Assembly (NCBI GenBank): GCA_934351765.1
Contig: CAKRJM010000092.1
Coordinates: forward strand, 1-8,501
Source of the DNA: an uncultured Lachnospiraceae bacterium
GTDB lineage: Bacteria > Bacillota > Clostridia > Lachnospirales > Lachnospiraceae
Direction of reading: 5' to 3'
Length of the DNA stretch: 8,501 nt
In this document: one piece after another, positions 1-6,668 of the stretch
How the letters are laid out: each line of letters begins with the position of its first letter
Position numbering within the stretch: the stretch's first letter is position 1
Position numbers and translations under genes: made by a program
Notes under the pieces: model-generated
What the model was told of the DNA's origin: nothing
The model's database searches: none
Seen by the model: the letters and a program-made list of their open reading frames with translations, nothing else

Positions 1-172
1 CTATTTCATCCCCCGGCTTTGATATTGAATTCCGGCTCTGGATTTTCTTACCAGTCTCCAGAATTTCCAGGATACTCATTTCTGCTCCGGCGGCCTCTGT
101 ATTCCCAAACGGAACGGAACTGCATGCAAGAAGTACCGCCAGCGCACCTGCAGCCACCCTCATTTTTTTCAT
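1..172 (-). CDS. N-terminal part of a secreted protein or lipoprotein, cut by the window edge
   Basis: Only the first 57 codons are inside the window, so the function cannot be read. The protein opens with a short basic stretch (MKKMR), then a hydrophobic run at about residues 6-16 ending LLAC, with Cys17. That resembles a lipoprotein signal, with Cys17 as the lipidated residue. A signal peptidase I site after the AGA at residues 28-30 is an alternative. The mature part begins polar and charged (ILEILETGKKIQSRN, residues 34-48). The chosen ATG is preceded by a GGAGG about 12 bases upstream, which is slightly distant; a second in-frame ATG at codon 4 would be further still. The gene follows the 362-residue coiled-coil gene on the same strand, but an intrinsic terminator lies between them. 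The export signal is fairly clear; lipoprotein versus plain secreted protein is open. Confidence 0.7.
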   Translation of the reverse strand, partial: MKKMRVAAGALAVLLACSSVPFGNTEAAGAEMSILEILETGKKIQSRNSISKPGDEI

Positions 173-190
173 ATTATTTATCCGCCTCCG

Positions 191-223
191 AAAAAGCCGC
201 CGCAAAATCACTTTTACGGCGGC
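191..223 (-). terminator. Rho-independent terminator after the coiled-coil membrane protein gene
   Basis: Read on the minus strand, GCCGCCGTAAAA pairs with TTTTGCGGCGGC around a four-base GTGA loop. This gives 12 bp with a single G-U wobble, followed directly by TTTTT. It lies 33 bases after the stop codon of the upstream gene. The T-tract ends two bases before the GGAGG that should serve the next gene, so termination and translation signals are nearly fused. Confidence 0.85.
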
Positions 224-256
224 CTGATTTCTTTTCACTGATTCTGTTTTTCGTGT

Positions 257-1345
257 TTATTTCACATTTTTATAAATCTGCTGTGCCTCAGTAACATTAG
301 ACGCCAGCCCCTGATTCAGAATATCGATCAGTTTATCCAGCCGGTCCTGATCCATAAATTCCTTTCCGATATAAGGACCATACTCGTCTGTAAAAGCGAT
401 CGTTTTTGCCTGGACACTGTCACTGGTCTCCCGGTTCGCCGCCGTTACCTGCTTCAGCTGTGCCTCAAGACTCATCAGCTTTTCCCGATGGTTCTCCCGA
501 ATCTCCGCTTCCAGTTCTTTTCTTGTCTGGTTTTCAAAAAAACTCAACGCTTCCTGCTTCCTCGATGCGACAGCCTCCAGTTCCTGTTCAATTCCGGAAA
601 TTTCCCTGTCATATTTTCCGAGATTATACAGTTCCTCATTCTTATCCCGCTCAATGGATTTTGTGATCACTTTGATCTTTCGTCGGTTCGCCTCGATCAT
701 ATCGCGATTCTTTCTCGCATCTTTCATAAGCTCCAGATGTTCCACCTTTGAGCGGTTGTTAAGGGCAAGATAGGCCCCGCATAAGATCACGATGTCTGCA
801 ATGTAGATCACCACCAGGATCCAGAGTTTATGAATCGGAATCAGCCAGTAAATTCCACAGGGCAGGACAAAAAAACCGATAAAAAACGTAAGCAGGAGAA
901 TCAGAATCTCCTTGAATCCCTTTGTAAAATACAGTGCATAATAAAACTTGGTATTACAGATCGACGGTACTCCGTTCTGGTGAAACTGTGTTGCTGTCTG
1001 AAGCTTTAACTGACGGTTTTCTTCCCGAAGCTGTGCTGTTTCACTGTCAATCCGGCTTCTCACGCCCTGGTTTTTCGCTTTTTCCCGGCGCATTCTCGCC
1101 TTTTTTAGCTTATCCTGCGTCTTCGTAATTTCCCGGTCGTAGCTTATGGTAATTTCATCTTTCCGCTTGCTGATAGTATCACTGATCTCCTCGGCAACAT
1201 CTTTTTTTTCAGCTGCTACCGCTCTGGTCAATTTTTTCTCCTCAGTCTGCAAACGGCTGCTCTTTGCTTTTTCCGCCTCCAGCTCGGCAAGGGCCGCCTT
1301 TGCTTCCTGCAGAAAGCCTACATGATCCTGTATATCGCGTGCCAT
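257..1345 (-). CDS. Coiled-coil protein with two central transmembrane segments, function unknown
   Basis: I do not recognise a characterised family. The start is placed at the third codon of the longest frame (MARDIQ, 362 residues): AGGAGG at 1352-1357 sits six bases before this ATG but would touch the ATG six bases upstream. Residues about 5-120 are rich in Glu, Lys, Ala and Gln with heptad-like spacing and look like a long coiled coil. Two hydrophobic segments follow at roughly 144-168 and 174-195, separated by a short IPIHKL turn. A second charged helical region runs from about 197 to 320, and the last 40 residues look globular. The pattern suggests a hairpin membrane anchor with two coiled-coil arms on the same side, probably cytoplasmic. 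A scaffold, envelope-stress or membrane-shaping role is possible, but nothing in the sequence decides it. It has its own promoter candidate at 1382-1410 and a strong terminator at 191-223, so it is probably monocistronic. Confidence 0.85.
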   Translation of the reverse strand: MARDIQDHVGFLQEAKAALAELEAEKAKSSRLQTEEKKLTRAVAAEKKDVAEEISDTISKRKDEITISYDREITKTQDKLKKARMRREKAKNQGVRSRIDSETAQLREENRQLKLQTATQFHQNGVPSICNTKFYYALYFTKGFKEILILLLTFFIGFFVLPCGIYWLIPIHKLWILVVIYIADIVILCGAYLALNNRSKVEHLELMKDARKNRDMIEANRRKIKVITKSIERDKNEELYNLGKYDREISGIEQELEAVASRKQEALSFFENQTRKELEAEIRENHREKLMSLEAQLKQVTAANRETSDSVQAKTIAFTDEYGPYIGKEFMDQDRLDKLIDILNQGLASNVTEAQQIYKNVK

Positions 1346-1381
1346 TGTCATCCTCCTGTATAAGTATCTGCTCTGCTTTCT

Positions 1382-1410
1382 AGTTTACCGCACTTTCGGA
1401 TCCCAGGCAA
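1382..1410 (-). promoter_or_regulatory. Promoter candidate for the coiled-coil membrane protein
   Basis: On the minus strand, TTGCCT (1405-1410) and TAAACT (1382-1387) are separated by exactly 17 bases. Each matches 4 of 6 positions of the sigma-A consensus. Transcription would start near 1375, giving a leader of about 30 bases with the AGGAGG at 1352-1357. The ten bases TAAACTAGAA recur in the HIT gene promoter candidate at the same 17-base spacing. Confidence 0.55.
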
Positions 1411-1514
1411 GCATATTTCTGGCGAAAGCGGTCTCCCGGAACAACGATATAGCACTTCCGGTCATCTGCATTTCCGACTTCCGCTTCATTCCGCATCTTT
1501 TACAGTCTTCCCAC

Positions 1515-1543
1515 TTTTCTTTCTATCCATTCCATGGTAAGAT
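1515..1543 (+). promoter_or_regulatory. Weak extended -10 promoter candidate for the 89-residue protein
   Basis: TGGTAAGAT at 1535-1543 fits the TGnTAnnnT extended -10 form. A poor -35 (TTTTCT, 1515-1520) lies 17 bases upstream, and the gene starts 50 bases downstream. The call rests almost wholly on the extended -10. Confidence 0.3.
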
Positions 1544-1593
1544 GAGAGCAATCTGTTTTTGAATCACTGTTTTTTATATACAGGAGGTCTGTC

Positions 1594-1863
1594 ATGTTTC
1601 GTCTCTGGGGAAAAGAATTTCACAATAACCATCTGCTCAAGGATCTTGTCATCTGCAACGATGATCCTTCCCTAAACCGTACCCGGAAAATCTTTCAGGG
1701 GTTAGAGGAAATCTGTGTTGCATTTGACCTCAGTGTACCAATCTGGCTGGACTCCACCGTGGAAGATTTCCGCCGCCATTCCAAATGCCGTTTTACCCAG
1801 GACTGTTTTATTGAACAGATTGATTTTGATTTTCTGGAAATTCAGGTGATTGAAGAAGATTAG
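1594..1863 (+). CDS. Small conserved-looking protein of unknown function (89 residues)
   Basis: The ATG is preceded by CAGGAGG with seven bases between, a textbook ribosome binding site, and the composition is that of a real protein, so I call it a gene. It opens MFRLWGKEF, has a charged amphipathic middle (TRKIFQGLEEICVAFDL, residues 30-46), a WLDSTVEDFRRH stretch at 51-62, and ends with an acidic beta-like segment (IDFDFLEIQVIEED). There are four cysteines (21, 41, 65, 71), but their spacing does not form a clear zinc motif. No signal peptide or membrane segment is visible, so it should be cytoplasmic. My impression is that such proteins are common in Lachnospiraceae and lack a known role; this is memory, not a search. 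It is a single gene, divergent from the coiled-coil gene and convergent with pgi. Confidence 0.75.
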   Translation: MFRLWGKEFHNNHLLKDLVICNDDPSLNRTRKIFQGLEEICVAFDLSVPIWLDSTVEDFRRHSKCRFTQDCFIEQIDFDFLEIQVIEED

Positions 1864-1934
1864 AATTTGAGAGAAATTAAGACCCGATCAATCAATTTGT
1901 AAAAATACGCAAGCCACACTTACCCTTCGATACT

Positions 1935-1981
1935 CAGCCCCCGCCGCGGGCGGAATTCTCCGCCCGTTTCGCTGGGGTTTT
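1935..1981 (+). terminator. GC-rich hairpin between convergent genes, terminator-like
   Basis: CGGGCGGA (1947-1954) and TCCGCCCG (1959-1966) form a perfect 8-bp stem with a four-base ATTC loop. An outer CCCC (1939-1942) can pair with GGGG (1974-1977), and TTTT follows at 1978-1981 on the plus strand. This would end the small plus-strand gene, whose stop lies about 70 bases upstream. The T-tract is short, so termination would be modest. On the minus strand the hairpin is followed by no T-run, although it is the only strong stem found downstream of pgi. CCGCC at 1941-1945 can also pair with GGCGG at 1949-1953, so two exclusive folds exist. Confidence 0.45.
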
Positions 1982-2053
1982 CCTGATACTGCACATCTAT
2001 TTTATTTGTCCTGTTTCAGATCTTTGCCGTCCATTCCGGCTTTTCAGGAACCT

Positions 2054-3397
2054 TTACAGTCTCTTTAACAGTTCTTCACGCTGTGCCTCATAGCCGGGTT
2101 TTCCAAGAAGTGCAAACATATTCTTCTTATAGCTCTCCACTCCTGGCTGATTAAAAGGATTCACTCCCAGCACATAACCACTGACACCGCAGGCAAACTC
2201 ATAGAAATAGAACAGCTCTCCCAGATAAAACTCGTTCTGCTTCGGTACAGACACCTTCATGTTGGGAACCAGGCCGTCGGTGTGTGCCAGAATTGTTCCA
2301 TTCATGGCATTCTTATTAACAAAATCCATATCCTTTCCGGCAAGATAATTTAAACCGTCAAGATCCTCGGCCTCTTCTTCAATCAGGATCTTTGCATCCG
2401 GTTCTTCAATGGAGATCACAGTTTCCATCAGGTTTCTGGATCCGTCCTGAATAAACTGTCCCATGGAATGGAGATCCGCAGTCAGATCCACTGCTGCCGG
2501 GAAAATCCCTCTCTGATCCTTGCCTTCGCTCTCGCCGTAAAGCTGTTTCCACCACTCGGAAACATAATGAAGACTGGGTTCATAGTTGGCAGTGATCTCA
2601 ATGCACTTTCCTTTTCTCAAAAGGATATTCCGAACTGCTGCATACTGGAGCGCATCATTCTCCTCGAACACATTTTCCAGCGCACGTGCTCTTCCAGAAG
2701 CCGCACCGGCCATCAGCTCATCAATGTCCGCTCCGCTTACTGCGATGGGAAGCAGTCCCACAGCTGTCAGGACAGAAAAACGTCCGCCTACATCGTCCGG
2801 AACTACAAACGTCTCGTAACCCTCTTTGTCCGCCAGCGTCTTCAATGCACCTCTTGCCTTATCCGTGGTTGCGTAGATACGCTTCTTTGCCTCTTCTTCG
2901 CCATACTTGTCGATGAGGACTTTCTTTAAAATACGGAATGCAATGGCAGGCTCTGTTGTTGTTCCGGACTTTGAGATCACATTGATGGAAAAATCCTTTC
3001 CCTTTAACAGATGGATCAGATCATTCATATAAGTTGTGCTGATGTTATTTCCTACAAAATAGATCTCCGGAGTTTTTCGCTCTTCCTTTGTCATACAATT
3101 ATAGAAATTATTTCTGAGGAACTCAATGGCCGCTCTTGCTCCAAGATAAGAACCTCCGATTCCGATCACCAGAAGCACCTCAGAATCTCCCTGGATCTTT
3201 GCCGCTGCTTTTTTAATCCGGGCGAACTCTTCCTTATCATAAGCCACGGGAAGATCGATCCAACCAAGAAAATCATTTCCGGCCCCGCTTCTGGATACCA
3301 GTACCTCTTTCGCGTCCAGAACCAGCTTTTTCATATTCTCGATCTCATGATCGGAAATAAAGGACATTGCCTTACTGTAATCAAATGTTACCTGCAT
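2054..3397 (-). CDS. pgi: Glucose-6-phosphate isomerase
   Basis: Interconverts glucose 6-phosphate and fructose 6-phosphate in glycolysis and gluconeogenesis, in the cytoplasm. The start is the ATG giving [10 protein letters not shown], 447 residues, because AGGAG lies seven bases before it. An in-frame extension of 27 codons upstream has no ribosome site and would cover the promoter. Length matches the short bacterial type (about 450 in Bacillus). Visible family features in order: [11 protein letters not shown] at 79-89, phosphate-binding SKSGTTTEP at 142-150, signature [16 protein letters not shown] from residue 201, the YGESEGKD loop with catalytic Glu289, His310 in LHSMGQF, and Lys424 in [10 protein letters not shown]. 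All expected active-site residues are present, so it should be active. It has its own promoter (3450-3478). A separate terminator with a good U-tract is not obvious downstream. Confidence 0.97.
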   Translation of the reverse strand: MQVTFDYSKAMSFISDHEIENMKKLVLDAKEVLVSRSGAGNDFLGWIDLPVAYDKEEFARIKKAAAKIQGDSEVLLVIGIGGSYLGARAAIEFLRNNFYNCMTKEERKTPEIYFVGNNISTTYMNDLIHLLKGKDFSINVISKSGTTTEPAIAFRILKKVLIDKYGEEEAKKRIYATTDKARGALKTLADKEGYETFVVPDDVGGRFSVLTAVGLLPIAVSGADIDELMAGAASGRARALENVFEENDALQYAAVRNILLRKGKCIEITANYEPSLHYVSEWWKQLYGESEGKDQRGIFPAAVDLTADLHSMGQFIQDGSRNLMETVISIEEPDAKILIEEEAEDLDGLNYLAGKDMDFVNKNAMNGTILAHTDGLVPNMKVSVPKQNEFYLGELFYFYEFACGVSGYVLGVNPFNQPGVESYKKNMFALLGKPGYEAQREELLKRL

Positions 3398-3449
3398 AGT
3401 TTTTCTCCTTTTTGTATCCTCCGTTATCGGAATGGACGTTTTATTTTTT

Positions 3450-3478
3450 ATTATACAAAATTCACAGACTTTCTGCAA
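3450..3478 (-). promoter_or_regulatory. pgi promoter
   Basis: On the minus strand, TTGCAG (3473-3478) is followed after 17 bases by a perfect TATAAT (3450-3455). It lies in the 101-bp gap after the membrane-protein gene. The predicted start near 3443 leaves a leader of about 45 bases, so there is little room for a structured regulatory leader. Confidence 0.75.
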
Positions 3479-3498
3479 GCAAAACGTTCTGTTTTTAG

Positions 3499-4335
3499 CT
3501 ATTCATACAAATATTCCTGAATAATATCTTCAATCAGATGTTCCTCCTCCTCGGTCAGCTTTCTGGGCTTTCCATCTTTCCGCCCGGCCGCGATCCGTTC
3601 CAGCCGTTTCCGGAACGCTGCCTCGTCCGGCTCCCGGCCTGCCGCTTCCTCCTGCGTTCGGAGTCTGTCCGTGCTGCATTCAATATCCGATGGCTCTGCT
3701 CCGACAGTCATCGCAGCCTCCGCACTGCTGCTTTCTACTGTCCGTTCTGCTCCGCTTTCTTCTGCTCCCCGCATCTGTTCATTTTCACCTGTATACGATT
3801 CTGCAGTCATCTGCCGACCGGAACGCAGTCTTCCTGCCAGAATATTTTCATAATAATCCAGAATAAACAGCTCCAGCCTTTTTTCTTTTCCGGCGGTATC
3901 ACAAGCCTGCTCCCACCAGAGCATGGCTCCGCCAAGCAGAATTCCGGAAATTACATACAGGCTTACCGTCCGGCTCTCCCCGCCGTACCAGTAGATCAAA
4001 AATGAGGATGCTGCCCCCAGCAGTCCCACAAGCGTTGCTGTCAGACGGTTCACTCTGCCAAAGCTGCCCAGCCGGATTCCCATGAATCGATACTGTTTCA
4101 AATTCTTTTCCACATAAATTGGAATATTTTCCACCTGTCCGCTGGAACGATAAAGATTCTCAAACTTCACTTTCCATTGCTTCAGATATTTGTCTTTCAC
4201 CGTTCCCATACTGCCTGTCTGACGCAGAAGCTTCCGCAGCCTGGCTGTTTCCAGAGCCTTACTGAACACACCAAGGACACTGAGCACGATCATGGCATAC
4301 CATACCGTTCCTGTCTTAAAAAAATTCAATACCAT
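3499..4335 (-). CDS. Membrane protein with three predicted transmembrane segments, function unknown
   Basis: I do not recognise a named family in this 278-residue protein. Hydrophobic segments lie at about 10-28, 97-117 and 124-142. A basic cytoplasmic-type stretch (ARLRKLLRQ) follows the first. Residues 150-170 ([20 protein letters not shown]) look helical. About 172-240 is a low-complexity linker rich in Glu, Ala, Ser and Gly, probably disordered. The C-terminus returns to order with [19 protein letters not shown] at 258-276, which looks like a short conserved helix. The start has an AAGGGG ribosome site seven bases upstream. The gene lies 162 bp downstream of mtnN with no clear terminator between, so it may be co-transcribed; I found no convincing promoter of its own. 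Its stop lies about 20 bases from the pgi promoter. Confidence 0.85.
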   Translation of the reverse strand: MVLNFFKTGTVWYAMIVLSVLGVFSKALETARLRKLLRQTGSMGTVKDKYLKQWKVKFENLYRSSGQVENIPIYVEKNLKQYRFMGIRLGSFGRVNRLTATLVGLLGAASSFLIYWYGGESRTVSLYVISGILLGGAMLWWEQACDTAGKEKRLELFILDYYENILAGRLRSGRQMTAESYTGENEQMRGAEESGAERTVESSSAEAAMTVGAEPSDIECSTDRLRTQEEAAGREPDEAAFRKRLERIAAGRKDGKPRKLTEEEEHLIEDIIQEYLYE

Positions 4336-4497
4336 AATAATTCCCCTTTCTCATCCGGACTTTCCCGGTTTCTTTCTGCCCCGGCCTATCCGCGCGCAAC
4401 CGCCGGAGATTGTCCCCATTGTATAACGCCCGCCTTATAGATGAGAAGAAAAATCGTTCGTATTCTTTCGACAGGATCTTCCCTGAACCGGTTCCGG

Positions 4498-5196
4498 TCA
4501 GGCTTTAAGTTCCTTCGCCATTGCCTTTACAAGGGCCACTGTATGAGCAATCGCTTTTGCCTCAAACTCCGGATAATCCATAGATGCACTGTCATCTGCC
4601 TTATCAGAAATCGCGCGGATCACCAGAAACGGAATTCCATTGAGATATGCTGCCTGACCAATGGCCGCTCCCTCCATCTCTGTACAGAAGCCCCCAAATG
4701 TCTGAACCAGCCATTCCTTCTTTTTCTTATCTGCAACAAACTGATCACCACTGAGAACCCGTCCCTCAAAACTCCGAATATCCGGATTTACCCGCGCACA
4801 GCATGCTTTCGCACAGTCGATCAGCTTCTTGTCTGCCTGGAATGCCAGTGTATCCATTCTTGGAATCTGCCCCTCCGGATAGCCGAATGCTTTCGCGTCC
4901 ATATCATGCTGAAGTGTGTCGGTAGACAGTACAATATCCCCGATATTGATCTCAGACTGAAGCGAACCGGCAATTCCGGTATTGATCACTGCCTGTACCT
5001 GATACACATCTGCCAGGATCTGTGTGCAGATTCCTGCATTAACCTTTCCGATTCCGCTGCGTACCACCACAGCCTCCTGTCCTTCCAGAAGTCCCTTATA
5101 AAAATCCATGGATGCACGATGCTCCACAGTAACCTCTTTCATCACTGCTTTTAACTGATTAACCTCTTCCTCCATTGCACCTATAATTCCAATCAT
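4498..5196 (-). CDS. mtnN: 5'-methylthioadenosine/S-adenosylhomocysteine nucleosidase
   Basis: Cleaves the adenine from methylthioadenosine, S-adenosylhomocysteine and 5'-deoxyadenosine, clearing inhibitory products of SAM reactions and feeding methyl recycling or autoinducer-2 precursor formation. The ATG giving MIGIIGAMEEEV is preceded by AAGGAGG with eight bases between; an upstream TTG in frame overlaps that site and is rejected. The 232 residues equal the E. coli enzyme length. Family features: Glu11 (E. coli Glu12), SGIGKVNAG at 47-55, NTGIAGSL at 72-79, GDIVLSTDTLQHDMDAKAFG at 86-105, EMEGAAIGQ with Glu175 binding the ribose, and RAISDKAD with the general acid Asp198. All catalytic residues are present. 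It is divergent from the TSCPD gene and has a near-consensus promoter. With a leader of only about 30 bases, a SAM or SAH riboswitch is excluded. Confidence 0.96.
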   Translation of the reverse strand: MIGIIGAMEEEVNQLKAVMKEVTVEHRASMDFYKGLLEGQEAVVVRSGIGKVNAGICTQILADVYQVQAVINTGIAGSLQSEINIGDIVLSTDTLQHDMDAKAFGYPEGQIPRMDTLAFQADKKLIDCAKACCARVNPDIRSFEGRVLSGDQFVADKKKKEWLVQTFGGFCTEMEGAAIGQAAYLNGIPFLVIRAISDKADDSASMDYPEFEAKAIAHTVALVKAMAKELKA

Positions 5197-5233
5197 CGGT
5201 TCAACCTCCTTCAATAACGTTCTCTAACTTTCT

Positions 5234-5262
5234 ATTATATCTGCCGCAGCGGACGCTGGCAA
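5234..5262 (-). promoter_or_regulatory. mtnN promoter
   Basis: On the minus strand, TTGCCA (5257-5262, 5 of 6 matches) lies 17 bases before a perfect TATAAT (5234-5239). It is the strongest promoter in the window. Transcription should start near 5227, about 31 bases before the ATG. Confidence 0.85.
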
Positions 5263-5272
5263 TGAAAAAATA

Positions 5273-5301
5273 GATACAATTTCCGTGATTTATGTTATAC
5301 T
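5273..5301 (+). promoter_or_regulatory. Promoter of the TSCPD-murG operon
   Basis: TGTTATACT at 5293-5301 is an extended -10 (TGnTATACT), with GATACA (5273-5278, 3 of 6) 17 bases upstream. The ATG lies 24 bases after the -10, and AAAGGAGG falls between. Its -35 is only 10 bp from the -35 of the divergent mtnN promoter. Confidence 0.65.
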
Positions 5302-5324
5302 TGCGTAAAAGGAGGATCAACATT

Positions 5325-5573
5325 ATGAATACTTATAAGACACGCGGCGTCTGCAGCCGTGAAATTCGATTTGATATTGACGGAAACACTATCAAAACCG
5401 TTCAGTTTGTCGGAGGCTGTTCCGGCAATACCCAGGGTGTTGCCAGGCTGATTGAAGGCATGGATATTGACGAAGCCATTCAGCGGATCGATGGCATCGA
5501 CTGCGGCGGCCGTGGAACCTCATGTCCGGATCAGCTTGCCAGAGCACTGAAGGAATATAAAGAAACCCATTAA
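5325..5573 (+). CDS. TSCPD domain-containing protein (TIGR03905-like)
   Basis: A stand-alone TSCPD domain of 82 residues. The name comes from the Thr-Ser-Cys-Pro-Asp motif, seen here at residues 65-69. The same domain occurs at the C-terminus of some adenosylcobalamin-dependent ribonucleotide reductases, but the free-standing form has no established role that I know. Four cysteines (10, 32, 60, 67) lie in VCSREI, GGCSGN, DCGGRG and TSCPDQ, consistent with metal binding or redox use; this is inferred. The ATG of MNTYKTRG is preceded by AAAGGAGG with nine bases between. A longer reading from 5292 would translate the -10 box and is rejected. murG starts 18 bases after its stop with its own AGGAG, so the two genes form an operon. 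Confidence 0.9.
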   Translation: MNTYKTRGVCSREIRFDIDGNTIKTVQFVGGCSGNTQGVARLIEGMDIDEAIQRIDGIDCGGRGTSCPDQLARALKEYKETH

Positions 5574-5591
5574 GCTCCAGGAGTATATCCC

Positions 5592-6659
5592 ATGAAAAAA
5601 ATCGTTCTTACCGGCGGCGGTACCGCCGGACATGTTACCCCGAACCTAGCTCTGATCCCGGTTCTGAAAGAGCATGGTTATGAAATCCAATACCTCGGTT
5701 CTTATCACGGAATCGAAAAAGAGTTGATTGAAAAAGAAGGGATTCCCTATACCGGAATCTCTTCCGGAAAGCTTCGCCGTTATTTCAGCCTCAAGAACTT
5801 CTCTGATCCGTTCCGGATCTTAAAGGGGTATTCTCAGGCCTGTCGGTTTTTAAAGAAAGAAAAACCAGATGTGATCTTTTCCAAAGGCGGTTTTGTTTCT
5901 GTTCCGGTGGTTCTGGCAGCAAAACACCTGCATATCCCGGCAATCATCCATGAATCAGACATGACTCCGGGCCTTGCCAACAAGCTGTGCATTCCGTCGG
6001 CCCGAAAGGTCTGCTGTAATTTTCCCGAAACCATGAAGTATCTCCCTGCCGATAAGGCCGTTCTTACCGGATCTCCGATCCGTCGGGAGCTGTTAAACGG
6101 TTCTCCCCTTGCCGGCTATCAGTTTACCGGATTTTCTTCCGAGAAACCCGTACTTCTGATCATCGGCGGAAGTCTTGGCTCCGTAAAAGTCAACCAGGCT
6201 GTCCGTTCCATTCTTCCGGAACTTTTAAAGACCTGGCAGGTCGTTCATCTGTGTGGAAAGGGGAATCTGGATCTCAGCCTAGATTCTCTGGACGGCTATG
6301 TTCAATATGAATACATCAGCTCCGAATTAAAAGACCTGTTTGCCATGTCGGATCTGATGATCTCCCGTGCAGGAGCAAATTCCATCTGTGAGATCCTGGC
6401 ACTCAGAAAACCGAATATCCTGATCCCGCTCTCTGCTGCGGCCAGCCGCGGTGATCAGATCCTTAACGCAAATTCCTTTAAGAAGCAGGGCTTCAGTGAG
6501 GTCATTCAGGAAGAAGAGCTTACCGATACTGCTCTCCTTTCCCTCATAAACCAGGTTTATTCCCACAGACAGGACTACATCCACGCCATGGACAAAAGCA
6601 AAACGGCAGATGCCATCGGCACCATTGTCCAGTTGATCGAGGAAGCAGGCGGCGCTTAA
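5592..6659 (+). CDS. murG: MurG-type UDP-N-acetylglucosamine transferase, stand-alone
   Basis: Transfers GlcNAc from UDP-GlcNAc to lipid I to make lipid II, at the cytoplasmic membrane face. The 355 residues are the usual MurG length and show a GT-B double Rossmann fold: [10 protein letters not shown] at 8-17 for the lipid I side, SKGGFVSVP at 97-105, [12 protein letters not shown] at 120-131, the hinge and second domain starting near 186 with IIGGSLGS (190-197), the UDP-GlcNAc-binding [14 protein letters not shown] at 258-271, and GDQILNA at 287-293. The ribosome site is CAGGAG, seven to eight bases before [11 protein letters not shown] replaces the more familiar HEQNAIPG. The gene is not in a division/cell-wall cluster; its partner is the TSCPD gene. 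It may be the sole MurG or a second copy acting on a related lipid-linked substrate. The last codons form part of the palindrome at 6648-6668. Confidence 0.93.
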   Translation: MKKIVLTGGGTAGHVTPNLALIPVLKEHGYEIQYLGSYHGIEKELIEKEGIPYTGISSGKLRRYFSLKNFSDPFRILKGYSQACRFLKKEKPDVIFSKGGFVSVPVVLAAKHLHIPAIIHESDMTPGLANKLCIPSARKVCCNFPETMKYLPADKAVLTGSPIRRELLNGSPLAGYQFTGFSSEKPVLLIIGGSLGSVKVNQAVRSILPELLKTWQVVHLCGKGNLDLSLDSLDGYVQYEYISSELKDLFAMSDLMISRAGANSICEILALRKPNILIPLSAAASRGDQILNANSFKKQGFSEVIQEEELTDTALLSLINQVYSHRQDYIHAMDKSKTADAIGTIVQLIEEAGGA

Positions 6660-6668
6660 AGCGCCGCC
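6648..6668. terminator. Palindromic hairpin over the two convergent stop codons
   Basis: GGCGGCGCTT (6648-6657) and AAGCGCCGCC (6659-6668) are perfect reverse complements around A6658. As RNA, either strand folds into an 8-bp all-GC stem with a five-base loop that holds the stop codon. Both genes therefore end inside one hairpin. The following bases are only moderately T-rich on the plus strand (TTGATTTCTTCT) and not on the minus strand. It may act as a bidirectional 3'-end or RNA-stabilising structure more than a classical terminator. Confidence 0.6.

Noticed and set aside
3398..3478. A 27-codon N-terminal extension of pgi
   Set aside because: It would cover the pgi promoter and lacks a ribosome site, whereas the ATG at 3397 has a good one and fits the family N-terminus.
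3011..3520. Open frame on the plus strand opposite the start of pgi
   Set aside because: It lies across conserved pgi sequence and the pgi promoter, without translation signals or protein-like motifs.
4336..4497. A promoter for the three-segment membrane protein in the gap after mtnN
   Set aside because: TATACAAT near 4425-4432 on the minus strand resembles a -10, but no acceptable -35 lies 16-18 bases upstream and no extended -10 is present.
4441..5154. A 237-codon open frame on the plus strand opposite mtnN
   Set aside because: It is antisense to a complete, motif-bearing mtnN, has no ribosome site, and its composition (many Cys, His, Arg, Leu) is that of a shadow frame.
5197..5230. A SAM or SAH riboswitch upstream of mtnN
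   Set aside because: The promoter position leaves a leader of about 30 bases, far too short for any of these aptamers.
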